DNA from: Heligmosomoides polygyrus polygyrus
Lineage: Eukaryota; Nematoda; Chromadorea; Rhabditida; Heligmosomidae
Direction of reading: 5' to 3'
Length of the DNA: 64,000 bases
Assembly (NCBI GenBank): GCA_947396885.1
Contig: OX377203.1
Coordinates: forward strand, 558,001-622,000
Position numbers and translations under genes: made by a program. The notes below the pieces were generated by a model. It searched no databases. It had not been told where the DNA came from and saw only the letters and a list, made by a program, of their open reading frames with translations. Below are positions 43,349 to 53,639 of this stretch, piece by piece (position 1 is the stretch's first letter; each line of letters begins with the position of its first letter).

Positions 43349-43627
43349 GGGCGCGAGAAGCGCAGTGGGAAGAGGTGCCGGCTGTCGCGTGCACCCGATA
43401 CCGGGTCCCTGGTTCGGATTTCCCGCCTAGGCCAACCAAGCGTTCCTCTCCTCCGGGTCGCTGAATTGCTACCAGACTTGTCCGGGAAGGACAAAGCGCT
43501 GTCTATTCCATCGACTGGCCAAGCAAGTCATTGTATGGCATTCAAATCGCCTCCACGACATCCCGTAGAAGTAGAATGCGAGGCGCATCCTAAAGGGGAT
43601 TGAGTAACGCCGTCCTTTATCCTTAAT
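43349..43627 (+). mobile_element. tRNA-derived SINE
   Basis: The head GCGCGAGAAGCGCAGTGGGA and B-box CTGGTTCGGATTTCCCGCC; body GGGAAGGACAAAGCGCTG; 3' part AAGTAGAATGCGAGGCGCAT and tail CCTTTATCCTT. Confidence 0.88.
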
Positions 43628-43767
43628 TTCCATTCAATCATTTTAAAAACTTCTAGAGGATTTGCACGCATTTGTAGGGTTGAAAAATATGATGGAAAAT
43701 GATCCGGAATAGAACTTCCTGAGCTGAATGTGGCCCGTTTTGGCAGGCTAAGTGGAGTGATGCATAA

Positions 43768-44043
43768 TAAAAGGACGGCGTTACTTTTGGGATGCGCCAC
43801 GCATTATACTTCTACGGGCGTCGTGGAGGCGACTTGAATGCGTATTTGGCCATACAGTGACTTGCGGTGGCTAGCCGATGAACATGTCAGCGCTCTATCC
43901 TTCCCAGACAAGTCTGGTACCAATTCACCGACCCCGGAGGGATGGAAGGCTTGGTTGGCCTGGGCGGGAAATCCGAACCAGGAACCTGGGATCGGGTGCA
44001 CGCGACAGTCGCTCCTCCTCCGACTGCGCCACACGCGCCCTAA
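43768..44043 (-). mobile_element. tRNA-derived SINE
   Basis: The minus strand starts GGGCGCGTGTGGCGCAGTCG (A-box) and has GGTTCGGATTTCCCGCCC (B-box), then the full body, ending in CGCCGTCCTTTT at the left. It is in the opposite orientation to the copy 140 bp away at 43349. Confidence 0.9.
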
Positions 44044-44329
44044 TGCATAATAACAGATAAAACTCATCTCTGTGGATGTGTCCGCTGCTCCACTCACTCG
44101 AATGAGATGCCCTCAGCTTCCCAGAAACTCGAAAAGCTAGAAGAAGCCTGTTTCTGTGCGGTGGCACGCCAGATGACTAAGCGCCTCCTTGGGCTGGTTG
44201 CGAACTGGTTGCGCTGTTTTTCCTCATTTCACACTGGAAAACAACGCCACTACTTATGCCAGCCGAAGCTTAAACCAGACAGGTTTTAAAGAAGGCGATT
44301 AATTTCTGCGTTTATAAGAAAGCGCCGAC

Positions 44330-45000
44330 TCAGCTTTTCTTAAGACAAATTGGTAGCAAAAAAGCTCCATATCAGCAAAACCCGTCTTTATATGCCACTT
44401 TCATTTGGAACTGGATTTTTGCAGTTTAAGCGGAACAGTCCAAGAAGCCGTACACGTGTCTATAGCTAAACAAAGGAAAAGTAACCTTTTGGTTTAAGAA
44501 AATTTGCATTAAAGAACTACGCATTCGGTTTTATCCGATATGTAGCGGTGCATTAATGATTCAAGTTTTTGAAGGAGACCAAGCGTATATGACACAGAGG
44601 GTGTCTTAAGAAGAAATCTGTACACCTTCTAAAAGAGCATAGAATTTCTATTCCTTTGGCTGAAACAATGTTTTAGCTGCATTCTGAAGCGCTCCGATAC
44701 AGGAAGTTCTGTGAAGAGATTGCGCCGTGCAATCGTTGAGAACTATCCAATGTTTATTTGATCGATAGCGTAAAGCGTACTGTTTACCTGATGATATGCA
44801 GATGGCGACAGTGGTGGTGTATTTCTTTGCTGTTTCTAGATTGATACGCATGTGAACAGCGGTCACGCTATCATTCCAGTAGACAATGTCATGTTTGGAA
44901 CGAACGCACGGCGCAGTCTCCATTAACACCTTGATCTCCAGCAGGTCAGGATGGGTCAAAAAACATTGTTTGAGGTTAGATAAAAAGATTTTTGTGCTTA
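44330..45000. repeat. Possible family E copy (diverged)
   Basis: Contains GAAGAGATTGCGCCGTGCAA and an inverted-sense TGATAGTGT-like motif in the same order as family E copy 1. The similarity is partial and could be limited to about 200 bp. Confidence 0.35.
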
Positions 45001-46262
45001 TTCAAACAGCATAGTTTTTTTCCTTTCTCAAATGCCTTTCGAATTTAATTTTTTAACCAAAAATTCTTTTTATGGTGACGATTTTAAATTTTCTACGCAA
45101 TGTTCGTTTGAACTTCGTTTGATTTGCATCTGATTTCGTTTTCGAAATGTACGTTTCCATTTCTGTACAGTTTCAATTTAAAAGTGTGGGGTTCGAAATG
45201 ACGAGTGTCTAATTTAATGAGAAATCGTATTTTTCTGGTATTTTTTACACGAAATTGAGACGCAAGAGGAGTAAGCCCCCTTTCCAATAGTAAGCGGAAG
45301 ATGATTTTCCTCCGAGGAGAAGTGTGGACTGCTAATTTCCGAAATTCCTTGGTATAGGATTGGGTTCTGATTTTTGTTTTTGGGTGGACAGATTTCATGG
45401 CAGCGAAGAAGACAAACGTTATTTTTGGACCTGTCCTTTCTGGCTTTTTGTATCATCCATGGCACTTTCGTCCGTTTGTGCAACATTACATCCGTGCTGT
45501 TTGCGTGCCAGAGTAGCTCAGGAAGTACCGCCCATTATGGGGCCGGCCCACCTAGCGATCGGCGACGCAGGCGACAGTGGACACCAGCAGCCAGATCCTT
45601 GGCGGTTGTGACTTCCATGTAAGACCGGTTTCGAATAGACCATGGGGACAAGGAAGCACCTCGATTTTATGTCGTGAGAACAGTACACTGTGCTGTTCTC
45701 CCCATGCGCACGTCTTCTCTCTACGGCCGCTTTCCGCTTCAAATTTCCCTTCCCTGTCGGGGAAACAACGTAAGGTGTGACCGGTATGTTTGTTGAGTCA
45801 CAGTTGCCCACAGCGTACCGCTGTTCCTCTTTCCCCGAAAGGGCAGATTTCCCCGAAACATGTCGTGGCGCTCTGCTGAAGGCCTCTGCTTCTCCTCGTC
45901 CTCTGGTCGCGCGGCGTCTCCAGAGGAACTCGTCTCGTCTGTTGGCCGCCTCGCCTCGATCCGGGCACACTTTTCATATGCAAATTGGCGAGGCGCCGTC
46001 GATCGAGTGCGAGGAATCCAGATTTGTGACGGGTAATCGAGCATCTCAGTCGAACCGGTCTGTTTTTGGGCAAAAAAAAATTCAGGGAAGAGTGAAAGTT
46101 GCATTTTCGCTCCGTTGATCTCCTGCTGCATGAGCGTAAATTTCATTTTGCTGAAAGCAGCTCGCATCTCTGGCAAGTTTTCATGGTTAAATTTCGATAT
46201 TTTTATCGCGGAAACTACTATGTCTTTAATTGGTAATCGTTTCTTTTTTGAAGGAGTACAAA
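45001..46262. other. Unassigned region, GC-rich 45520-46010
   Basis: Overlapping 110-150 codon frames exist on both strands at 45518-45970 and 45777-46118. None shows a recognisable domain or splice context, and high GC makes long chance frames likely. GCGTGCCAGAGTAGCTCAGG (45502) resembles GCGTGCCAGAGTGATCCAGG at 61080, so part is repetitive. Confidence 0.35.
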
Positions 46263-46264
46263 TA

Positions 46265-47543
46265 TTAGGTTGTAACGAAATAAATGGCACTGAACCACTG
46301 TAAATTTAAACAGTCAATATCTCGGCTTGTAGGCAAGTTTATTAATCGAAACAAAAACCTTCTGATTCTACACATCTTTGCCAACGTGACACAAGCTTTT
46401 TTATCCCAGTAGCATAAAAATCAGAATTTCTGGAAGTGACGAAATCTTCGAAGGCACTTTCGGCATCCTGTTGGTATTTGGATATTTTCCCTACCAAAAG
46501 TCGGTAGGATGCTTGAAGAAATGGTAGTCTGTTGGGGAGAGGTCGGGAGAAAACGGAGGATGCGGTAGAGTTTCAATGCTCGGCTCATTCAATTTCTGCA
46601 ACGTCATTCGTGCTACATGGGGGCGGGCATTGTCGTGCAGATGAGAACTCGCCTTCGGTTTACCAAGGCCGGCCGGATATCCTTCAACTTTTTCGTCATT
46701 TCTTCAATTTCAATGCAGTACTTCTCTGCCGTGATGGATTCACCGGGAGGGAGGAAGTTGTGGTGAATAATTCCCAGCGAGCACCACCATACTGTCACCA
46801 TTACTTTCTTTTGGTGCAATTCCGGCTTCGCAAAAACCTTGGGGCTCTCATCGCTCTCCACCCACTGTGCCGATCGTCGCCTGTTGTCGTACGTTATCCA
46901 TTTCTCGTCACAGGTTACGATGCGATCAAGGAATGGGTCCGTTTCGTTCCGTAGAAGCAGTGCGGACGAGATCTCGTATCGTCGGTTTCTTTGCTCCTCA
47001 GACAGCTCGTGAGGCACCCATCTTTCCAGCTTTTTGGTCTTCCCAATTGCTTCAGATGCCGGGCAGCTGTGTTGTGACTGACGCCAAGAACCTTCGCTAT
47101 CTCCCTGGTACCTTTGTGTGGATCCTCCTCTACCACATCTCTCAGCTTGTCCTCATCAACATCACTATGCCTCCCACGACCTTCATGTTCTTCCAAGCTC
47201 TCATCTCCATTCCGGAACTTCTGATACCAACGATACGCCGTCCGAATTGTGTAACATCCTTGACCGAATGCGGCGTTGATCTTCTCGTCCGCCTCCTTAG
47301 CTGTAGTGCCCAGCTTGAATTCATACAAGTAAATGCCTCGGATTACCCTTTTGTCCATCTGCAAAAAAGTCAATAAAACTCTAAAGTTTTCCCACTTTTA
47401 CATAGAAAATTTGGTACTCACCGGTAGAGCAAAGTTTGCGCTTCTAAATGATATGCCACATGTTACGGTTTGTTCTTGATCAAACGCGTAAAGACGCGCC
47501 AAAAATGGCGCGAGCCAGTGCCATTTAATTCGTTACAACCTAA
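46265..47543 (-). mobile_element. Mariner family B, copy 3
   Basis: 1279 bp. TTAGGTTGTAACGAAATAAA is at the left and TTAATTCGTTACAACCTAA at the right, with TA at 46263-46264 and 47544-47545. This is the longest family B copy. Confidence 0.95.
46372..47358 (-). pseudogene. Mariner B3 transposase, frameshifted
   Basis: It begins at ATG 47358 (MDKRVIRGIYLYEFKLGTTA). The frame changes after HTH 2 (KQLGRPKSWKDGC instead of KEIGKTKKLERWV). It continues with PFLDRIVTCDEKWITYDNRR carrying the first Asp, then breaks again at the second Asp (RRVLICTTMPAPM where copy 2 reads LLHDNARPHV). The C-terminal part is also disturbed. At least two frameshifts. Confidence 0.88.
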
Positions 47544-47624
47544 TATATGAACTGTTACATTTTATGAGTTAAAATCAAGAGCGTAAAAGACTTTGGCGAC
47601 TAGTTGTTGGTTGTTTTTCCCTTT

Positions 47625-48180
47625 TTTTGATAACTTTCACGTCGAATTGGACGCTTTTCGCTTTTTCACTCTTCTCTAAGCCTCTTCTAAATCGAAATGA
47701 ACTCCTCATTAAACGAGAGACTCTCCAAAAGGTTAGTATAATTGTTTATTCTGGTAAATTTTGGCGTAACTTTCTTTGAAGTTTTAGCTCATCTACCGAA
47801 TAATTGAACAAAACGCAGTTTGAAGTTCTATAAAATAATTTTTTTTGAGGAAAAGTAATGGTTTAAAGCTTTTTCTAATGAGCAGGAAGGCGGCCATTTT
47901 TAAATGTTTTTTGTGCCAAGAAAGGAGTCATGCCCTCATCCAAGTGGTCGCGACTTTTATTCGATTGATGGCAGAATTTTTCTTTGCGTGGAGTTTACAA
48001 TTGTTAACGATGAAACAAAAACAACTGCAAAGACACACATCTCCTCCCTTCGATGGTGCATGTAAGTGGCGTTTACACTATCAACCAAATAAAGTTGCGG
48101 CGAACTTTGTGAGTACATGGCGCGAACTGATCTCTTAATGCGCTATACGCTTGCTTCTTTGTGTGCTTTAAGACAAATTT
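47625..48180. repeat. Interspersed repeat family E, copy 2
   Basis: TTTCACGTCGAATTGGACGC, CTCTCCAAAAGGTTAGTATA, AGTAATGGTTTAAAGCTTTT, GTACATGGCGCGAACTGATC and TTTAAGACAAATTTTAATTC occur in the same order as in the copy at 28975. Confidence 0.7.
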
Positions 48181-48208
48181 TAATTCATTATTTATTATTT
48201 GAAACACC

Positions 48209-48273
48209 AGTCGGTGAACTGCCAACAGTAATTTTATTTTAAAAATAAAATTACTGTTGGCAGTTCACCGACT
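48209..48273. repeat. Perfect 32-bp palindrome with 1-nt spacer
   Basis: The left arm 48209-48240 (AGTCGGTGAACTGCCAACAG then TAATTTTATTTT) is exactly inverted at 48242-48273. One A (48241) separates the arms. It sits at the junction of repeat E and a SINE head. Confidence 0.95.
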
Positions 48274-48282
48274 ACGAAAGGA

Positions 48283-48385
48283 CCAAAAACTTGATTGGCC
48301 AGGGCGGGACTCGAACCAACAACCTTGATTCTGGGTGCACACGACAGCCGACATTTCTTCCGACTGCTCTACCACGTGCCGTTAC
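48283..48385 (-). mobile_element. tRNA-derived SINE head fragment
   Basis: The minus strand reads GGCACGTGGTAGAGCAGTCG (A-box), then GTTGTTGGTTCGAGTCCCGC (B-box) and CCTGGCCAATCAAG. Its B-box is closer to a real tRNA than the other copies. The body is missing. Confidence 0.75.
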
Positions 48386-48464
48386 AGCCATTAGCAGCCA
48401 TTGCTTTTGCGCAGATGTACAAATGATCGGACGCATATTATACTTACACAGTGACAGATTTACT

Positions 48465-48525
48465 CGTTGCGGTATGCGCCATGCATTGCACTTCCTGCCG
48501 TCATTGAGTAGGTCGAAGGCTTAAA
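48465..48525 (-). mobile_element. SINE 3' fragment
   Basis: GGTATGCGCCATGCATTGCA then CTTCCTGCCGTCATTG matches the inverted 3' part (GATGCGCCACGCATTATACT...) of the SINE at 43768. Confidence 0.45.
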
Positions 48526-48540
48526 AGTCTGTTGCAATGG

Positions 48541-48968
48541 TCAGCCGGTGATGAATTCGGCATGTGAAGGGGTGAGCACGCTAGCCAATCACAACCAATC
48601 AGAGCACCGAACGATCTCACCTTATATGAATGAGACACGCCTATTTGATACGGCCTGATTGGCTGGCAAGCCCTTGGCTCCACATGCTGCTTCCATTCAC
48701 GACAGGAACCGGCTCGGTTCTCATCCACGCCAGTCCAGCTTTATGACCTTTATGATCCCTGAAAGCCAAATTCGGCACTACGTGAAGATCGGATGAGAAC
48801 CGGGCACGTTCTAGTCGTGAATGGGTGCAGCATGTGGAGCCAAAAGCTTGGCAGCCAATCAGGCCGTATCGAATGGGCGTGTATCACTCATATAAGGCGA
48901 ATTCGTTCGGTGCTCTGATTGGTTGTGCTTGGCCAGCGTGCTCTCCCCTTCCCGTGCTGTCCAAATTC
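48541..48968. repeat. Family F foldback, arms of about 185 bp
   Basis: The left arm 48541-48728 and right arm 48777-48968 are inverted and about 80 percent identical: GCACGCTAGCCAATCACAAC mirrors GGTTGTGCTTGGCCAGCGTG, and ACGGCCTGATTGGCTGGCAA mirrors GGCAGCCAATCAGGCCGT. Each arm holds several CCAAT boxes and a TTATATGA / TCATATAA. Confidence 0.85.
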
Positions 48969-48969
48969 A

Positions 48970-49904
48970 CGACCAGGACGGAAAAGACGATAGGAAATGC
49001 TGCATTCGAAGCCACCGTTTGTCATTGAGTGCCCTCCAGACGGCTGTGGCGAAGGGGCGCATGCGCAACACCCTCTCTTCGGGCGGGATATGGAGCGGCT
49101 GGTAATCAGTCGGCGCCCCAGGATTCCCCGGCTACAATCAGATCGTCGGAAGCGTCATCGGTTATCACCAGCCCCGTCACTGACTCACCTTGACCCAGTC
49201 GCCGAATTCCACACCACCGTACGCGCCAGAACGGGTGCGAGTAGGGAGGGGGGGGGGGGGGGATTTGACGCCAGAACAGGTCCTCATCACTCGCGTCCCC
49301 GGCCACTCCATGTATCACATATCCAGTGACGCCTGCGCCGACGTCGCACTCCGCGTTCGCCACCTACTTTCTGGACGATTCCGCGATCTGCTGCCGCTCA
49401 TTATTGTTCACTGAGGAGGGCGCAGTCGTTTTTTGTAGAAATCCATGGCGGCTTCTGCTGTCTGTGGCAGTGTTCTTACTAAAGAACCACGAGGTGGAGC
49501 CTCTCCTCTTTGCCAATTTCGAAGTCGAGCGGTGCCCTCGATTATCAGCGTCGGTTCAGTTTGACGTTCCATCCCTTTGGATCATAAGAACCTTGGAATT
49601 AATTGAGAATCTCTTCGAAGAGAGCGATGGGATGGCCGGAACTGGTTAGAAATTATGGTGTCGCAGTAAACTTCGCTATGCATCCTTCGTCTTCTCGATA
49701 TTAGTCTCCTTCCAATTTCGCATCACATGCGTTCCCATTCACCAGCGAGCGATGTCTATGGAATTGGCATGTGTACGGTGATGCTCAATAGTTCTAGAGA
49801 GTGGCAAGGTTCTGCATCATTTGTTCACTGGTGTGTTGAACTCAGATGTGGGATTGTAAGCGAAGCTTTTGGCTGACGCTCGCCGATGTCGCCTTGTTCA
49901 CGTT
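48970..49904. other. Unassigned region
   Basis: A G-run of 14 lies near 49249. Several overlapping frames up to 110 codons exist on both strands. On the minus strand a well-placed GCCGCCATGG (49450) starts only a 12-codon frame. I do not call a gene. Confidence 0.35.
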
Positions 49905-50573
49905 CTCAAACTTGGGTAATTAAACCATGTTGATGGTACACATAGGATCTGATGCCGATTCGGATAATTCGGATTGATCATTTATATATCCCGGATAAGT
50001 GGAGCATTAGAATAATGACGATTTTGATAAGGCCGGCTTTAAAGATGATTCAGATAACGCTGGAAATAATGAGGTTTCGGCAAGTTGTGACGGGCATAGT
50101 GACGTCATATTGCTTTTTTTCATCATCATGAATTAATTGAAATCGTTCGATATCTTAGTTTCTTTGTGGCCCTGTTTAATGAGCGTGCTTTGTGCTGTTG
50201 TAAATAATTGAGCTAATAAGGCGACTTTCATCATAGCAACTCTGTGGATGACCCAGATAACAATTTAACAAATTTAATTCAACAACAACAACAACAAAAT
50301 TCAACATTTTTTAAACAACAATAGATTTTAATCGGAAATCAGGCATCCTGTCAGAATTCGGTATCTTATACCTACTATGAAGGCGAATTAGATATTTGAT
50401 CATCCGAAAATCCGTTATAATGCAAACCACCCTCATCTGAATCATTCCAGGAGCCGAGCTTTTCAAAAAATTGACCACTCAATCGTGATTTGAAAAAATA
50501 GATAAATAACGGATTCGAACTGTCCGAATCGTTACCGGATGCAATGTCTAGTTGCCAGGTTTAATTACCCAAA
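49905..50573. repeat. Long inverted repeat bounded by SL1-identical sequence
   Basis: On the minus strand, 49926-49905 matches the 22-nt nematode spliced leader SL1 at every base (it begins GGTTTAATTACCC). At 50558 on the plus strand the first 15 bases of SL1 recur, then diverge by single bases. Inside the two SL1 copies the sequence is itself an inverted repeat (CGATTCGGATAATTCGGATT versus the inverse of TTCGAACTGTCCGAATCG; GATGATTCAGATAACG versus GAATCATTCC). After the SL1 copy there is no GTAAAC donor or Sm site as in an SL RNA gene. No protein was recognised. Confidence 0.75.
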
Positions 50574-50654
50574 TTTATTTGCATCCATCTACATCCATCT
50601 TCTACATAAGTAACTTACTTATGTAATAAATATCATATCCATGTCGCGAATTTG

Positions 50655-50735
50655 AGCAGCGTTTGAAGGCGCGAACGGCCAGCCAATCACAGCCAATTAG
50701 AGAATCGAGCCTGGTAGCTATAATTCTTTTGCATT
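50655..50735. repeat. Family F fragment
   Basis: GGCCAGCCAATCACAGCCAA then TTAGAGAATCGAGCC resembles the inverted family F arm at 48575-48610. Confidence 0.4.
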
Positions 50736-50774
50736 ATTCACAAAGGTCGAGTGGTAAATGTTGGCGCTAATCAT

Positions 50775-50832
50775 TCCGTTTGCCGGACGCGCCATGTATT
50801 CAACTTCTTCGAGATGTTGTGGAGGCAGTATG
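50775..50832 (-). mobile_element. SINE 3' fragment
   Basis: GACGCGCCATGTATTCAACT then TCGAGATGTTGTGGAGGCAG matches the inverted SINE 3' end (compare 60000-60040). Confidence 0.5.
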
Positions 50833-51123
50833 GACTGCGTATGCTATTTTGGATGGCTTGTCGAGCGAAAATCAGTGAACAGATTAGTGCAACATCGTTG
50901 GGCGAATTTGGGAGAAAGGTAACAGAGAAGATAGAGAGATAGATCGGCTAAAAGGCCAATGAACAAACACATCTAATAAACCTAGGAGAAAACAAACAGA
51001 AACCAGGAAGAAGATTTTGTGTGGTTCCCACTTTTTTCATCAGAGGGCTCGTGGGCTACAGCGAAACGAAGCTTTGAAATTAGTCATTTTCGCCTAATAA
51101 TAATTTATTTGAAATATTTATAC

Positions 51124-51412
51124 AGTCGTGTAGCGCAGTCGGAGGAGGCGCGACTGTCGCGTGCACCCGATACCAGGTTCCTGGTTCGGATTTCCCGCCC
51201 AGGCCAACCAAGCCTTCCACCCCTCCGGGGTCGGTGAATTGGTACCAGACTTGTCTGGGAAGGATAAAGCGCTGACTTGTTCATCGGCTGGCCACCGCAA
51301 GTCATTGTATGACAAATACGCATTCATATCGCCTCCACGACATCACGTAGAAGTAGAATGCGCTGTCGCATCCCAAAAGGGATTGAGTAACGCCGTCCTT
51401 TATCCTTTTTAT
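51124..51412 (+). mobile_element. tRNA-derived SINE, best-preserved copy
   Basis: The head TCGTGTAGCGCAGTCGGAGG, B-box CTGGTTCGGATTTCCCGCCC, body TTGGTACCAGACTTGTCTGG and GAAGGATAAAGCGCTGACTT, 3' part ATCACGTAGAAGTAGAATGC and tail CGTCCTTTATCCTT. Confidence 0.92.
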
Positions 51413-51527
51413 TTATACAGTAGTGACCTAATTGAGATTTATTTATCCGTATTGGCACCTGAAACGTAGTCGTAAGGAACAGCACTTGTCTGCGAAGGAT
51501 GGTGTCCATATTTGTCCATACGAGGTC

Positions 51528-51645
51528 TAGCACAAGTCATTGTACAGGCCGATCTTCCTTCACTCACCATGTTGAAGTAGAATGCGTGGCGCACCCTTGA
51601 AGTGGGCTGATTGTCTCGTGCCTTTACTCTTCATTCTTTATACCA
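51528..51645 (+). mobile_element. SINE 3' fragment
   Basis: CACAAGTCATTGTACAGGCC, then TTGAAGTAGAATGCGTGGCG and CACCC, follow the SINE 3' order. The tRNA head is absent. Confidence 0.55.
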
Positions 51646-52039
51646 TGGCACTGATGCACTCACTGATTGCTCATCTTTTTTCCTGCATTCATGATTGATT
51701 TATGTTTAGGGCTTGAATTGTTTAAATAATCAAGCGAATTCCCAAATAGATATCCTGCCTCCCGCCTTCGTCATGTTCTCCGTTCTCGTGTCAATAGCTT
51801 CCAGTGGGTTCTCCAAAGTGTTTGCTTGTGGGAACGTCTGCGAATTTTGAATAGAATAATAGTCGTCCGTCCTTTGAGTTTTTTCATCTTTTAGAAGTTG
51901 CAGGGAGGAGAGTCTTAATTGATCTGCGGCTTCACTAACGTTGAGAGCTTGTGGTGCTTCCTGCCGTTTTCTAACTATTTTTAAACCGCATTGCTCTAAT
52001 CGGACTGCACGTGATTGTGTTCGATGAATCTGATGAAAT
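51646..52039. other. Unassigned
   Basis: Part of a 153-codon minus-strand frame (51730-52191) whose start overlaps the RTE tail below. The rest has no recognised domain. Confidence 0.3.
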
Positions 52040-52200
52040 TTGCGAAGAAATATGTGGACAACTTGATCACCTGCCGTCCTAGTTGCTCTAGCGGGCGTCA
52101 GCAACGCTTCCGTTTGTCCTTCTCGCGTGCCAGAATGCTCCAGTGGAACACCCACGCGAAGAGCGTCATGCCGTTCGTTCAAAGCTCCCATAAAGGAGTC
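52040..52200 (-). pseudogene. RTE-like LINE 3' coding tail
   Basis: The minus strand reads GALNERHDALRV, then, after a frame change, WSILAREKDK and RPLEQLGRQVIKL. It aligns in DNA with the plus-strand copy at 53100-53250 (GAGCATTCTGGCACG then AGAGCAACT). This pattern ends the ORF of many animal RTE-type LINEs (recalled). Confidence 0.6.
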
Positions 52201-52299
52201 TGATCAACACGTTGATGGGCGTTATAATTGTGCTTTTAAGAAACTGTAACCTTTTAAGAATTCAACGAATGAATGAACGAACGAATTTCTTCGCTTGCC

Positions 52300-52640
52300 A
52301 ATTTTTTTGGATGTTCGAAAATCGAAATGCCGAAAAGCCCCATTTTTAGTTTATTCGAATATCTGATTAGTTGAACAATTTCCTCGAATCAGGTTCGTTG
52401 CTGAAGGATTTGAAGCTTATTCGAATACAACTGTTCGATTGTCGAATAATATGCGAATATGGCTCTCTTTCGATGTCGATGAATTCGAGCGAATATTCAG
52501 TTTTTTGAAACCATCGATGTTCGAATTCGAAGAAATACTAGAAAGAGAGAAAGAAGTACTGGAAAGTCTAGAATTACCGAATATTTGTCCACTCGAATAT
52601 TTAGTCGAATATATTCGTTTGAGCACAACTATAATGGGCT
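52300..52640. repeat. Region enriched in TTCGAATA-type motifs
   Basis: Many copies of ATTCGAAT, TCGAATA and CGAATAT, some overlapping, in both orientations. They make a 132-codon open frame (52439-52837) that runs into a MITE and is unlikely to be a gene. Confidence 0.5.
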
Positions 52641-52704
52641 CGCTTAACATCCTGCTGAATACAGATGACGGTTCTCGTACAGTAAAGGTCTGGCGAGACG
52701 CATT

Positions 52705-52842
52705 AGCCTTAGTTTATACTTGTGCCGCCACGCGGCACGGCATCATGATTGTCATAGATATCGATTTATCGCGCCGCGCGGTCAATATCTATCCAGACCA
52801 TAATGCCGCGCCGCGCAGCGACGCTAGTATAAACTAGGGCTT
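52705..52842. mobile_element. MITE family G, copy 3
   Basis: AGCCTTAGTTTATACTTGTG (52705) pairs with GCTAGTATAAACTAGGGCTT (52823-52842). The inner CGCGGCACGGCATCATG and CATAATGCCGCGCCGCG also pair. It is 138 bp. Confidence 0.8.
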
Positions 52843-52999
52843 ACGCGGCCGACTCACCTAATTTGCGATACCAGTTGGCTCCCACGACGACGTCTCTTTT
52901 TTCGGACATCGACTTAGTATTGACATTAAGTTATTGCTCCGTAGACACCAATAGAAAGGCTTCCTCAGTTCCGAATCAGGGAAAATGTCCCATGGACCA

Positions 53000-53275
53000 A
53001 GTCGTCGAAGATTAGGTGGGCCAGTCACGTAATGATCTTCACCGACACCGCTAGAGTGCTGTCACCGACTGTATTCCACAGGAGAACACCGAGCAACACG
53101 TTGCTCAGAGTTCTCCTTGAAGGCCTCGAACGGAAGGTTTGACGCTTTTTGTGTGGAGGATTCTCTGGAGCATTCTGGCACGAGACAGGGACGAGTGGAC
53201 GAGCTGCTGGTGGTGTCTCGAGCAACTGGATGATCAGATGGGCGGATGATCGGCTACAGCTGATACAGGTGTCAG
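53000..53275 (+). pseudogene. RTE-like LINE 3' coding tail
   Basis: Across several frames: IRWASHVMIFTDTA, LLEGLERKV.RFLC, ILARDRDEWTSCWW and CLEQLDDQMGG. The order (GHVMR, LxERxDALR, LARDRDxWxxxWRPLxQxDDQ) is that of the C-terminal end of RTE-type LINE proteins. Stops and shifts throughout. Confidence 0.7.
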
Positions 53276-53639
53276 CCATCGTAATGATTGCCTCCTTGTT
53301 CCATCCTTTGGCACTGGTTCATTTGGTCATAATCCGACTTCCTAATCCAGAGTTCCATCAGCTGGTCGGAGCTGGCGGACATCCCGAATCCTTGTGTCGT
53401 CCTCAGTTCGAACGCTGCTTTCGGAGATGTTATCTAGCAAGAAGGCGTCCGTACCTACTACCTGCGCACTAAGGAGCGTCGTTCTGAGAGGTGAAAGTGC
53501 TGGTGGACACGGCGACCCCTGGACTTCCGTGAAGAGTCGAAAACAGTCTTCATCGTCAAGGTCGTTTTCTCCCGCGGAAGCAACTCCACCAGGCGTCATT
53601 TGAGTAATGTTGCATCATTCATGCCATTCTGTTGAGATC

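Noticed and set aside
45518..45970. 150-codon minus-strand open frame
   Set aside because: It lies in GC-rich DNA with equally long frames on the other strand and no recognisable domain.
48540..48970. CRISPR-like or regulatory array from repeated ATTGG motifs
   Set aside because: The motifs are inside two inverted arms, with no regular spacing or unique spacers.
49905..49926. A functional SL1 RNA gene
   Set aside because: No GTAAAC splice donor and no Sm-binding site follow the leader.
52439..52837. 132-codon open frame
   Set aside because: It is built from TTCGAATA-type repeats and runs into a MITE.
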